Below are positions 1 through 7,996 of a stretch of DNA of 64,000 nt, in pieces; within the stretch, counting starts at the first letter, position 1; every line of letters begins with the position of its first letter. The notes below the pieces were generated by a model that worked only from the letters and a program-made list of their open reading frames with translations, was not told the origin of the DNA and did not search any database. Location of the stretch: positions 1-64,000 of the forward strand of contig CANLEQ010000008.1 of the NCBI GenBank assembly GCA_947489705.1, given 5' to 3'. The stretch is from an uncultured Paracoccaceae bacterium (lineage in GTDB: Bacteria > Pseudomonadota > Alphaproteobacteria > Rhodobacterales > Rhodobacteraceae). Made by a program: the position numbers and the translations under genes.

Positions 1-87
1 CGCCAGACCGCCGGAATTCATACCCGCATCGCCCTCATGAACCGCTTCAACACCCTCGGCACCGCCGAGATCGTCCGCATCGCATAA
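1..87 (+). CDS. C-terminal end of a probable IS5-family transposase (5' partial)
   Basis: Frame 1 reads 28 residues, ending ALMNRFNTLGTAEIVRIA, before a TAA at 85-87. This kind of tail (HTRIALMNRFNTLGT) is what I associate with IS5-type transposases of Rhodobacterales, and an IS5-like terminal repeat follows 54 bp downstream. No catalytic motif is visible because only the tail is present. It could be another protein, but the adjacent IS end favours a transposase. Confidence 0.4.
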   Translation, partial: RQTAGIHTRIALMNRFNTLGTAEIVRIA

Positions 88-141
88 CATCAGCGGGGTA
101 AGGGGCAGTCACCCCTCAAGCGCGAATTGCGCAACAACGCC
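1..141 (+). mobile_element. Right end of an IS5-like insertion sequence (truncated by window start)
   Basis: The window opens inside a reading frame that stops at 87. About 50 bp further on, the sequence TTGCGCAACAACGCC ends at 141. Its reverse complement begins GGCGTTGTTGCGCAA, which resembles the terminal inverted repeats of IS5-family elements (typically GGC(A/G)TTGTTGC...). The left end and the bulk of the transposase lie outside the window. The family assignment rests on the end sequence and the transposase tail only, so it is moderately sure. Confidence 0.5.
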
Positions 142-371
142 TGTCGGTCCCGCGTTCGAGGAGCGGCAAGTTTCATCAGCCCCCCACCCCCGAAGCTGGC
201 TAGGTCTTACCGAAAATGAAGCGGGCCAACGAGTCGCGAGATTCGCGCGACCGCTTAAAATTGCCACCCCCGGCCCAGCGCATACCGTTCGGCAATGGCG
301 GATAAAATGGGGGACAGCAGAAGGCCATAATCCAAAAAAATACTTAAATATAGAGATTTACATCAGTATAC

Positions 372-461
372 TGGCGGAGGAGGTGGGATTCGAACCCACG
401 GTGCGCTTTCACGCACGCCGGTTTTCAAGACCGGAGCAATCGACCACTCTGCCACTCCTCC
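372..461 (-). tRNA. tRNA-Ser(UGA)
   Basis: On the minus strand the sequence folds as a class II tRNA. The acceptor GGAGGAG (455-461) pairs with CTCCTCC. The anticodon stem-loop is CCGGTCTTGAAAACCGG with anticodon TGA. A long variable arm follows, then GGTTCGAATCC in the T arm, a discriminator G, and an encoded CCA (372-374). The length of 90 nt including CCA suits tRNA-Ser. An IS end lies 230 bp downstream of its 3' side, so this could be an insertion-prone boundary. Confidence 0.96.
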
Positions 462-1046
462 TCGCCGATTTGGGTGCTAGCGTGGCCTGACGCATTTTGG
501 AAGAGGGGCTGATGGGCGATCCAAGAGACGGTTCAGCTTTCTACTGGCTTTGGCGATGGCGGCGCGACGGGAGATGTGGTCCTAGGCGGTGCGGCGAGCG
601 ATGGGAGAGCCTCCTGAAGCCCCCCGCGTTCCGCGTCATGTCTTGATGCAGCGCCATGGACCTTCCCTGCCGCATCCGCGACGCAGGTTTCGGCGCGGGG
701 ATGAGCGTGGTGTTCGGGTGATCCTGGAGGCGCCGTCGCCGGGCGTCGTGTTTTGCGGCAGCCCCACCTCGAGCGCGTGTCAGATCCCCTATCATTCCGC
801 TATTCCTGACGGGCTATCCGTTCCGAGACCATACAATGCGCAATCTTCTTCCCCCGTCATGAGTCCGGGAAGACATCTTTCCGTCCGGCTACGTTGGCGT
901 TGACGGCAAATCGAGCCGACGGCATTGGGACCGGGGGATCTTTTCTCGCCTCTCGCGGGTCGCTATGGTCGGCCGAACGCGAAGCGTTGCACGTCCCGCC
1001 TCCGCCGGAGCGAGGCGATCGGCGATGGCGCGCCACGGGAGAGACC
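462..1046. other. About 585 bp without a supportable gene
   Basis: Reading frames on both strands here (for example 541-795 minus and 589-903 plus) are rich in Arg, Pro and His. They lack a ribosome-binding site and resemble no family I know. The region separates tRNA-Ser from the lipoprotein gene at 1047 and presumably contains the promoters of both. It may hold decayed mobile-element sequence, since an IS end lies nearby, but I cannot identify any remnant. Confidence 0.5.
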
Positions 1047-1595
1047 ATGCAATTCTTGCTTGCAGCACGTTTCAATCGCCTGGCATTCGCGGGGGCGTTG
1101 CTAGCCTTCGCCGGATGTTCGGAGCAGCCTGGCGACACATCCGCGAGCGCGGCGTCGGACGAGGAGCGGGCGCAGGTTCTGACCGAGGGTCCCCCGCGAG
1201 ACATGGAGGCCCCGGAGGTGTTCCAGGCGGCCGCGAACGGCCTCTGGGACGGGCGCCCGTCGCTCGGGGGGATCTGGGTCGCGCATCCCGACGTCGATAC
1301 GCCCGAACGCGTGATCGTTCGCAACGATGAGACGGGCGCGTCGGTGGTGGGCGCTCTCTTCCGGCGCGAGCGTGAGAATCCCGGCCCTCCCTTTCAGGTC
1401 AGCAGCGATGCGGCGGACGCGTTGGGCATGCTTGCGGGCGCGCCGGCCCCCCTCGAGGTGACGGCGTTGCGCCGCATGCAGACCACCGCCGAAGATCCGG
1501 AGATCCCCCCTGAGCCCGGCGACGATGCGGATAACCCTGTGGCCGACGCGGACACGCGCCCGGCGCCGCCGCCCGAACGGCCCGCTGCAGGTTGA
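1047..1595 (+). CDS. RlpA-like (double-psi beta-barrel type) lipoprotein
   Basis: This 182-aa protein starts with a lipoprotein signal peptide. A positive/hydrophobic N-terminus runs into LLAFAGC, with Cys24 as the likely lipidated residue. The central part (about 55-135: ANGLWDGRPSLGGIWVAHPD ... VIVRNDETG ... GALFRRER ... VSSDAADALGM) has the look of an RlpA/double-psi barrel domain, which binds or cleaves peptidoglycan. The C-terminal 40 residues are Pro/Asp/Glu rich and probably disordered. The ATG at 1047 was chosen because the signal peptide begins there; an upstream in-frame start adds 51 unlikely residues. It sits just before dacC, another murein gene, which fits a periplasmic wall role. 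RlpA membership is inferred by eye. Confidence 0.65.
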   Translation: MQFLLAARFNRLAFAGALLAFAGCSEQPGDTSASAASDEERAQVLTEGPPRDMEAPEVFQAAANGLWDGRPSLGGIWVAHPDVDTPERVIVRNDETGASVVGALFRRERENPGPPFQVSSDAADALGMLAGAPAPLEVTALRRMQTTAEDPEIPPEPGDDADNPVADADTRPAPPPERPAAG

Positions 1596-1702
1596 ACCGT
1601 CTCGCGAATGTGAAGCATGGTCCGCCGCGGGATGCCTATTCCGTTGAAGAACGATAGGGCATAGGCTTGCGGCGCATGAAAAAGAGCAAAGAGGAAGAGC
1701 CG

Positions 1703-2869
1703 ATGACGTTCAGGAAACTGGCTTGGGCAATTCTGGCCGCGGTCGCCATCGCAGCACCCGCGCGAGCGCAATTCGACACCAGCGCGACGTCCGCCTTCGT
1801 CTACGACATCGGCACCGAGACGGTCCTGATGGCCAAGCAGGCCGACGTGCCGCTGCCGCCGGCGTCGATGTCGAAACTGATGACGCTCTACATGCTGTTC
1901 GACGCGCTCCGCGATGATCGGGTCAGCATGGATACCCGGTTCGGCGTGAGCTCGCGCGCAGTGGCGCTTGGCGGGTCGTCGATGTACCTGACCGAGGCGG
2001 ACCGCCCCACCGTCGAGGAGCTGATCCAGGGCATCATCGTGCAATCCGGCAACGATGCCTGCGTCGTGGTGGCCGAGGGCCTGGCGGGAAGCGAGGAGGC
2101 CTTCGCGACGATGATGACCCAGCGCGCCCGCGAGATCGGCATGACCCAGTCGACATTCGCCAACGCGTCGGGATGGCCCAATCCCCAGCATCGCATGTCG
2201 ATGCACGATCTCGGCGTTCTCGCCACGCATCTTATCACCGAATTTCCGGAATATTACGGATACTTCGCGCAGAAGACATTCGCCTTCGACGGTCGGGTTC
2301 CGGCCAATCACCGGAACCGCAACCCGCTTCTGGGTCTCGGCATCGGTGCCGACGGGCTCAAGACCGGCCACACGACCGAGGCGGGATACGGGCTCGTCGG
2401 TTCCGCCACCCAGGGCGACCGGCGCATCGTCTTCGTGATCAGCGGGATCGATTCCGAAAAGGCGCGTGCCGAAGAGGCGGAGCGTATCGTGAACTGGGCC
2501 TTCCGCCAATTCGTCGAAAAGCAGATCGTGTCGCGCGGCCAATCCGTGGCCACGGCCGATGTCTGGCTGGGGGCCGAGGGAAAGGTCAATCTCGTGGCGG
2601 AGCGCGACACCGGGATGCTCGTGCCGGCTCTCTCGCAGGACAGTATCGCCGCCGAGGCGCTCTTCACCTCGCCCATCGAGGCGCCTATCGCGGAAGGCCA
2701 GGAACTCGGCACGCTCGTGATCCGCGTCGAAGGCCTTCCCGATACCGAGATGCCGCTTCTGGCCGATCGGTCCGTTGCCGCGGCCGGTTTCGTGCCGAGG
2801 CTCAGGACGGCGGCCGGCGTGCTGCTGCAACAGGTCATCGGGGCCGCCGGCGCCGCCGTTTCGGAGTGA
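1703..2869 (+). CDS. dacC: D-alanyl-D-alanine carboxypeptidase (PBP5/6 type, peptidase S11)
   Basis: It trims the terminal D-Ala from peptidoglycan pentapeptides in the periplasm. The 388-aa product has a signal peptide (MTFRKLAWAILAAVAIAAPARA) and all three penicillin-binding motifs: SMSK at 55-58 with nucleophile Ser55, SGN at 115-117, and KTG at 220-222. A C-terminal beta-rich domain with an amphipathic tail follows, as in membrane-associated PBP5. The ATG at 1703 is preferred over 1667 because the signal peptide starts there and GAGGAAGAG sits just upstream. Its stop overlaps the tmk start (TGATG), so the two are probably translated together. Confidence 0.93.
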   Translation: MTFRKLAWAILAAVAIAAPARAQFDTSATSAFVYDIGTETVLMAKQADVPLPPASMSKLMTLYMLFDALRDDRVSMDTRFGVSSRAVALGGSSMYLTEADRPTVEELIQGIIVQSGNDACVVVAEGLAGSEEAFATMMTQRAREIGMTQSTFANASGWPNPQHRMSMHDLGVLATHLITEFPEYYGYFAQKTFAFDGRVPANHRNRNPLLGLGIGADGLKTGHTTEAGYGLVGSATQGDRRIVFVISGIDSEKARAEEAERIVNWAFRQFVEKQIVSRGQSVATADVWLGAEGKVNLVAERDTGMLVPALSQDSIAAEALFTSPIEAPIAEGQELGTLVIRVEGLPDTEMPLLADRSVAAAGFVPRLRTAAGVLLQQVIGAAGAAVSE

Positions 2870-3480
2870 TGCCGCGGGGCCAGTTCTACAGCTTCGAGGG
2901 CATCGACGGATCGGGAAAGTCCACCCAGGCGAAGCGTCTGGCGGATCTTCTGCGCGCGCGGGGTAGGGATGTCGTGCTGACGCGCGAGCCCGGCGGGTCC
3001 CAGGGGGCCGAGGATATCCGGCGCCTGGTGCTCGAAGGCGATCCCGAGCGATGGTCCGCGGAGACGGAGCTTCTGCTCTTCACCGCCGCGCGACGGGATC
3101 ACCTCGAGCGGACGATCCTCCCGGCTCTGGACCGGGGCGCGGTGGTGGTCTGCGACCGGTTCGCCGACAGCACGCGGATGTATCAGGGGCTGTCCCGCGG
3201 GGATCTGCGCGGCACGGTCGACGCGTTGCACGGCATGATGATCGGGATCGAGCCGGACCGGACATTCCTGATCGACATGGACCCGTCAAAGGGACTTGCC
3301 CGTGCCCTGTCGCGCCGGGGCGGCGAAGAGCGGTTCGAGACGTTCGGCATGGAGCTGCAGATGCGCATGCGCGACGGGTTCAGGGATCTCGCGCGCGAAT
3401 TTCCGGACCGCATCGTCGTGATCGACGGCGATCGCGCCCCGGCCGACGTCGCGGCGGCGGTCGCGGCCGCGCTTCCATGA
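2869..3480 (+). CDS. tmk: Thymidylate kinase
   Basis: It phosphorylates dTMP to dTDP for DNA synthesis in the cytoplasm. The 203-aa product has the P-loop EGIDGSGKST at residues 10-19, the TREPGGS motif that follows, and the DRFADS motif that contacts the nucleotide. The length is typical of bacterial Tmk. The ATG overlaps the dacC stop by one base (TGATG at 2867-2871), and its own stop overlaps the holB start by four bases. This gives a tightly coupled dacC-tmk-holB run, and tmk-holB adjacency is a common bacterial arrangement. Confidence 0.96.
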   Translation: MPRGQFYSFEGIDGSGKSTQAKRLADLLRARGRDVVLTREPGGSQGAEDIRRLVLEGDPERWSAETELLLFTAARRDHLERTILPALDRGAVVVCDRFADSTRMYQGLSRGDLRGTVDALHGMMIGIEPDRTFLIDMDPSKGLARALSRRGGEERFETFGMELQMRMRDGFRDLAREFPDRIVVIDGDRAPADVAAAVAAALP

Positions 3481-4601
3481 GCGACGCGGACCTCTACGAG
3501 CCCGATCGGGTCGAGGGCGTCGCGCATCCGCGCATGACCCCTGTGCTCTACGGGCAAGAGGAGGCCGAGGCCGCGTTGCTCACGGCCTTCGGCTCGGACG
3601 CGATGCACCATGCCTGGCTTCTGACGGGGCCGCGCGGGGTCGGCAAGGCGACGCTCGCATGGCGGCTGGCACGGTTCCTGCTGTCGCAACCACATGGCGA
3701 TCAGGGACTGCTCGCCGCGGATCCGCCACGAACCCTCGACACCCCGCCCGACCATCCCGTTGCCCGGCGCGTGGCCTCGCTCGGCGAGCCGCGGCTCTTC
3801 CTGATGCGGCCGACGATCAACCCCGCGACAGGCACGCCGCGCCGCGACATCACGGTCGATCAGTCCCGCAGGCTCAAGGAGTTCCTGCATCTCAGCGCCG
3901 CCGACGGAGGCCAACGCGTCGTTCTGATCGACAGCGCCGACCAGATGAACGTCGCGACGGCCAATGCGCTCCTGAAACTGCTCGAGGAGCCGCCCGCGCT
4001 CACCACCTTCGTGCTGGTGAGCCACGCACCCGCGGGCCTTCTGCCGACCATCCGGTCGCGGTGTCGCGTGCTTGCCTGCCGCCCGCTCGCGCCCGCCGAC
4101 CTCGCCGCGGCGCTGGACCAGGCGGGCCTCGACACGGAGGTCTCGCCGATGGTTCTGGCGCAGCTCGCCTCCGGATCGGTGGGCGAAGCCGCGCGGCTCT
4201 TGCAAGAGGACGGGCCGGCCCTCTATGCGCGGCTGGTCGGCCTCTTCGCACCCTGCCCCGACATGGACCGGCAAGCGTTGCTGGCGCTGACCAACGGCCT
4301 TGCCGGTGCGGCCGGCCAGGCACGGATGGATACGCTCGTCCGGCTGATCGAGCTGATGCTGGCGCGACTGGCGCGCTACGGCGCCGGCGCCACCCCCGAG
4401 GCCGAGGCCGCGAAGGGCGAGGCGCAGATGCTGGCCCGGCTTGCCCCCGATGCCGAGGCCGCGCGCCGGTGGGCCGCGTTGCACCAATCGGCGGGTGCGC
4501 GCCTTTCGCAGGGGCGGCGGGTCAACCTTGACCCCTCCTCGCTCATCCTTGATACCGGGGCGAGCATCAACGACACGGGCCGCGCCATTCTGGCGCGTTA
4601 G
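3477..4601 (+). CDS. holB: DNA polymerase III subunit delta'
   Basis: This is a clamp-loader subunit (374 aa). An AAA+ N-terminal domain carries the P-loop GPRGVGKAT near 51-59. The segment VVLIDSADQMNVATANALLKLLEEPP follows, and then SRC (in IRSRCRVLACRPL), the arginine-finger motif of this family. The C-terminal helical part is less conserved. The zinc-binding cysteines found in some clamp-loader subunits are not evident between the P-loop and Walker B. The ATG overlaps the tmk stop (ATGA), supporting translational coupling. Confidence 0.92.
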   Translation: MSDADLYEPDRVEGVAHPRMTPVLYGQEEAEAALLTAFGSDAMHHAWLLTGPRGVGKATLAWRLARFLLSQPHGDQGLLAADPPRTLDTPPDHPVARRVASLGEPRLFLMRPTINPATGTPRRDITVDQSRRLKEFLHLSAADGGQRVVLIDSADQMNVATANALLKLLEEPPALTTFVLVSHAPAGLLPTIRSRCRVLACRPLAPADLAAALDQAGLDTEVSPMVLAQLASGSVGEAARLLQEDGPALYARLVGLFAPCPDMDRQALLALTNGLAGAAGQARMDTLVRLIELMLARLARYGAGATPEAEAAKGEAQMLARLAPDAEAARRWAALHQSAGARLSQGRRVNLDPSSLILDTGASINDTGRAILAR

Positions 4602-4621
4602 GCCCGGTTTCTCGGGGCCCC

Positions 4622-5419
4622 ATGACACCCATCATCACCGACAGCCATTGCCATCTGGACTTTCCCGATTTCGAAGGCGAGCGCGATGCGATCGTCGCCC
4701 GCGCCGTCGAGATGGGGGTGGCGCGCATGGTCACGATCTGCACGAAGCTTCGCCAGGCGGCGGAGGTGCGCGCCATCGCCGAGGCCCACGATCCGGTCTT
4801 CTGGGCCGCGGGCACCCACCCGATGAGCGCCGCTTCCGAGCCGATGGTCGCGGTCGAAGAGCTGGTGGCGCTTGCCCGGCACCCGAAGATGGTCGGGATC
4901 GGCGAGACCGGGCTCGACTATCATTACACCGCCGACAGCGCCAAGGTGCAGCAGGAAAGCCTCCGCCTCCATATCGAGGCGGCGCGGCGGACGGGCCTGC
5001 CGCTCATCATCCATGCACGCGACGCCGACGACGACATGGCCCGCATCCTGACCGAGGAACATGGCGCGGGGGCCTATCCCTGCGTGATGCACTGCTTTTC
5101 GTCCAGCCGCGCTTTGGCCGAGACCGCCCTCGATCTGGGGTTCTACCTGTCGATGTCAGGCATTGCCGCCTTTCCCAAGAGCGGCGATCTGCGCGAGATT
5201 TTCGCCGCCGCGCCGCTCGACCGCATCCTGGTCGAGACCGACAGCCCCTATCTCGCCCCGCCGCCCCATCGCGGCAAGCGCAACGAGCCCGGCTTCACCG
5301 CCCACACCGCCCGTGTCGGGGCGGAGACGTTCGGCATGGACTACGCGGATTTCGCCGCCGCGACCGAAGCGAATTTCGAGCGGCTGTTTTCCAAGGCCGC
5401 CGCGTGGACCCCTGCATGA
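4622..5419 (+). CDS. tatD: TatD-family metal-dependent hydrolase / DNase
   Basis: The 265-aa TIM-barrel hydrolase has the SHCHLD metal-binding motif at residues 8-13 (His9 and His11). The family signatures GETGLDY, IHARDAD, MHCFSSS and ETDSPYLAPPPHRGKRNEP follow in the expected order. Family members have 3'-5' exonuclease or D-tyrosyl-tRNA deacylase-like activities; the precise substrate cannot be read from sequence. It starts 20 bp after holB. The holB-tatD-MBL order is a conserved block in alphaproteobacteria. Its stop overlaps the next gene's ATG by four bases. Confidence 0.92.
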   Translation: MTPIITDSHCHLDFPDFEGERDAIVARAVEMGVARMVTICTKLRQAAEVRAIAEAHDPVFWAAGTHPMSAASEPMVAVEELVALARHPKMVGIGETGLDYHYTADSAKVQQESLRLHIEAARRTGLPLIIHARDADDDMARILTEEHGAGAYPCVMHCFSSSRALAETALDLGFYLSMSGIAAFPKSGDLREIFAAAPLDRILVETDSPYLAPPPHRGKRNEPGFTAHTARVGAETFGMDYADFAAATEANFERLFSKAAAWTPA

Positions 5420-6213
5420 GCGAGCTGCGCTTCACCATTCTGGGGTGCGGATCGTCGGGCGGCGTGCCGCGTCTCGGCGGCATCTGGGGCGATTGCGATC
5501 CCGAGAACCCCAAGAACGCGCGCCGGCGCTGCTCCCTGCTCGTCGAACGCCTCGGTCCCGACGGCACGACACAGGTGCTGATCGATGCCTCGCCCGATCT
5601 GCGCTCGCAGCTTCTCGATGCCGGGATCGGACGTCTCGACGGTGTGGTCTTCACCCATCCCCATGCCGATCATTGCCACGGCCTCGACGATCTGCGGATG
5701 GTGGTCTTCAACACGCGCGCGCGACTTCCGGTCTGGGCCGACGGCCCCACCGGCGAGAGCCTGCTCGGGCGGTTCGGATACGCCTTCCGCACGCCGCCTG
5801 GATCGAGCTATCCGCCGATCCTCAACCTCAACCCGATCGAGGGGCCGGTCCGGATCGAAGGCCCCGGCGGCGCCGTCACGCTGGAGCCGTTCCGCGTCGG
5901 CCACGGGGGCATCACGGCGCTGGGCTTTCGCATCGGCGGGCTCGCCTATCTTCCCGATGCCTCCGATATCGGTGACGAGGGATGGTCCGCCCTCGAAGGG
6001 CTCGACATCTGGATCGTCGACGCGCTGCGCCGGGATCCGCATCCGAGCCATTCGCACCTCGCCAACACTCTGGGCTGGATCGAACGGGCCGCGCCGCGGC
6101 GGGCGGTCCTGACAAACATGCATGTCGACATGGATTACGAGACCGTCCGGCTCGAGACGCCCGACCATGTCACGCCCGCCTTCGACGGGATGGTCCTGAG
6201 CTTGCGGGAATGA
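5416..6213 (+). CDS. MBL-fold metallo-hydrolase (PhnP-like phosphodiesterase family)
   Basis: The 265-aa metallo-beta-lactamase-fold protein carries the metal motif HPHADHCHGLDD near residues 78-89 and later ligands in GLAYLPDAS and DALRRDPHPSHSH. The N-terminal GCGSSGGVPR and the HxHxDH loop match the PhnP-like branch, whose members hydrolyse cyclic phosphodiesters. No phosphonate genes are nearby, so a C-P lyase role is not supported. It is coupled to tatD upstream and to the AEC transporter gene downstream by 4-bp ATGA overlaps. Confidence 0.85.
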   Translation: MSELRFTILGCGSSGGVPRLGGIWGDCDPENPKNARRRCSLLVERLGPDGTTQVLIDASPDLRSQLLDAGIGRLDGVVFTHPHADHCHGLDDLRMVVFNTRARLPVWADGPTGESLLGRFGYAFRTPPGSSYPPILNLNPIEGPVRIEGPGGAVTLEPFRVGHGGITALGFRIGGLAYLPDASDIGDEGWSALEGLDIWIVDALRRDPHPSHSHLANTLGWIERAAPRRAVLTNMHVDMDYETVRLETPDHVTPAFDGMVLSLRE

Positions 6214-7136
6214 GCGCCCTCATCGACGTGGTGCTGCCGGTCTTCCTGGTGATGGGGGCCGGATACCTCGCGACGTGGCGCAACCTTTTTTCCGACAGTG
6301 CGGTCGACGGGTTGATGGCATTCACCCAAGGGTTCGCCATCCCCTGCCTGCTCTTTCGGGCCATCGCCACGCTCGATCTCGGGGCCGAGTTCAGCTGGCC
6401 GATCCTGCTGCCCTTCTATCTCGGCGCGATCGCCGGCTTCTGCACGGGACTGTTCGGCGCCCGTGCCTTCGGTCGCAACTGGGAGGATTCGGTCGCGATC
6501 GGGTTCTGCGGGCTGTTCTCGAACTCGGTGCTGCTGGGACTGCCGATCGCCGAGCGCGCGTTCGGCACCGACAGTCTGCGCTTCAACTATGCCATCATCG
6601 CGGTCCATGCGCCGTTCTGCTATCTGCTCGGCGTATCGGTGATGGAACTGGTCAACGCGCGCGGCCAGTCGCTCATCGGCCTGCCGGGCAAGGTCACGCG
6701 GGCGATGTTCCACAATTCGCTGGTGATCGGGATCGCCCTCGGCTTCGTGGTCAACCTGACGGGACTGCCTCTCCCGCGGCTGCTCGACGACGCGCTGCAG
6801 ATGATGATCCGCGCGGCGTTGCCGGCGGCGCTCTTCGGCCTCGGGGGGATCCTCTACCGCTACAAGCCCGAAGGCGATCTGCGGCTGATCGGGCTGGTCT
6901 GTTTCTGCTCGCTGATCCTGCATCCGGCCGTGACCTACGGGGTCGCGACCGCATTGGGGCTCGGCGTCGTGCCGCTGCGCGCCGCCGTCATCACGGCGGC
7001 CATGGCACCGGGGGTCAACACCTACATCTTCGCCAATATCTACGATTCCGCCAGGCGCACCGCCGCGTCGGGCGTGCTTGTCGGAACGGGAATGTCGATC
7101 CTCAGCGTCTGGATGTGGCTCCTGATCCTGCCCTAG
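6210..7136 (+). CDS. AEC (auxin efflux carrier) family transporter
   Basis: The 308-aa integral membrane protein has about ten hydrophobic segments in two halves, starting MSALIDVVLPVFLVMGAGYLA, which is typical of the AEC/Mdc family. Family members export or import organic anions such as malonate or malate; the substrate is not predictable here. The ATG overlaps the upstream stop (ATGA), so it is the last gene of the dacC-to-AEC run. Its stop overlaps by four bases the stop of the convergent ABC permease gene on the other strand. Confidence 0.85.
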   Translation: MSALIDVVLPVFLVMGAGYLATWRNLFSDSAVDGLMAFTQGFAIPCLLFRAIATLDLGAEFSWPILLPFYLGAIAGFCTGLFGARAFGRNWEDSVAIGFCGLFSNSVLLGLPIAERAFGTDSLRFNYAIIAVHAPFCYLLGVSVMELVNARGQSLIGLPGKVTRAMFHNSLVIGIALGFVVNLTGLPLPRLLDDALQMMIRAALPAALFGLGGILYRYKPEGDLRLIGLVCFCSLILHPAVTYGVATALGLGVVPLRAAVITAAMAPGVNTYIFANIYDSARRTAASGVLVGTGMSILSVWMWLLILP

Positions 7137-7984
7137 CCGGGCGAGAGGCCCCGCATCCGCTCGGACCGGCGGCGCAGCAGTTCGACCGTCGTCAGGAGCG
7201 CGATCGAGATCGCGACCAGGATCGAGGCGACGGCGAGGATCGTCGGCGAGATCTGTTCGCGCAATCCGATGAACATCTGCCAAGGCAGCGTCTTCTGTCC
7301 CGCCGAGCCGACGAAGAGGACCACGACCACCTCGTCGAACGACGTGATGAAGGCGAAGAGGCCGCCGGAGATCACGCCCGGCAGGATCAGTGGCATCTGC
7401 ACCTTGAAGAACGTCCTGACCGGCCCCGCCCCGAGATTGGCCGATGCCCGCGTGAGCGAATTGTCGAACCCGACCAGGGTGGCCGTCACCGTGATGATGA
7501 CGAACGGAATCCCGAGCGCCGCATGGGCGAGCACCACGCCGAGATAGGTCCCCTGCAACCCGATGCGGCTGTAGAAGAAGTACATCCCGGCCGCCGAGAT
7601 GATCAGCGGCACGATCATGGGCGAGATCAGGATCGCCATGATCGCGCGGCGCGCGGGCACGTGGCTCTGCGACAGACCGATGGCCGCGAGTGTCCCGAGT
7701 GCCACCGAGAGCAGCGTGGCGGCAGGCGCGATTTGCACGGAGTTCCTGAGCGCCGATTGCCATTGGGGATTGGTGAAGAAGTCCCGGTAATGGCGCAGGG
7801 AATAGGCATCCGCCTCGAAGGCCAGCATACCCGGCGTGAAGGTGAAGAAGTTCTCGGCGTTGAACGAGAGCGGAATGATCGTGAGGATCGGCGCGATCAG
7901 GAAAAAGAAGATCAGCCCGCAGATCACGCGGAACGTGTAGAACCAGATCCTCTGTCCCGTCGTGGCATAGGGGGGAAGTTGCAT
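7133..7984 (-). CDS. ABC transporter permease, PotC type
   Basis: The 283-aa inner-membrane permease has six predicted TM segments. The EAA loop lies around LTRASANLGAGPVRTFFKVQMPLILPGVISG, the site that docks on the ATPase. It begins 12 bp after the other permease and is the last gene of the five-gene minus-strand operon. The set of PotA-like ATPase, PotD-like binding protein and two permeases fits uptake of polyamines or related cationic or small organic solutes. The exact substrate is unknown. Confidence 0.88.
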   Translation of the reverse strand: MQLPPYATTGQRIWFYTFRVICGLIFFFLIAPILTIIPLSFNAENFFTFTPGMLAFEADAYSLRHYRDFFTNPQWQSALRNSVQIAPAATLLSVALGTLAAIGLSQSHVPARRAIMAILISPMIVPLIISAAGMYFFYSRIGLQGTYLGVVLAHAALGIPFVIITVTATLVGFDNSLTRASANLGAGPVRTFFKVQMPLILPGVISGGLFAFITSFDEVVVVLFVGSAGQKTLPWQMFIGLREQISPTILAVASILVAISIALLTTVELLRRRSERMRGLSPG

Positions 7985-7996
7985 GCGTCCGTCTCC

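Noticed and set aside
1394-2830. Long minus-strand frame (478 codons) opposite dacC
   Set aside because: It is a shadow of a GC-rich gene: composition is His/Arg/Gly heavy, no family motif is visible, and dacC on the other strand has all catalytic motifs and a signal peptide.
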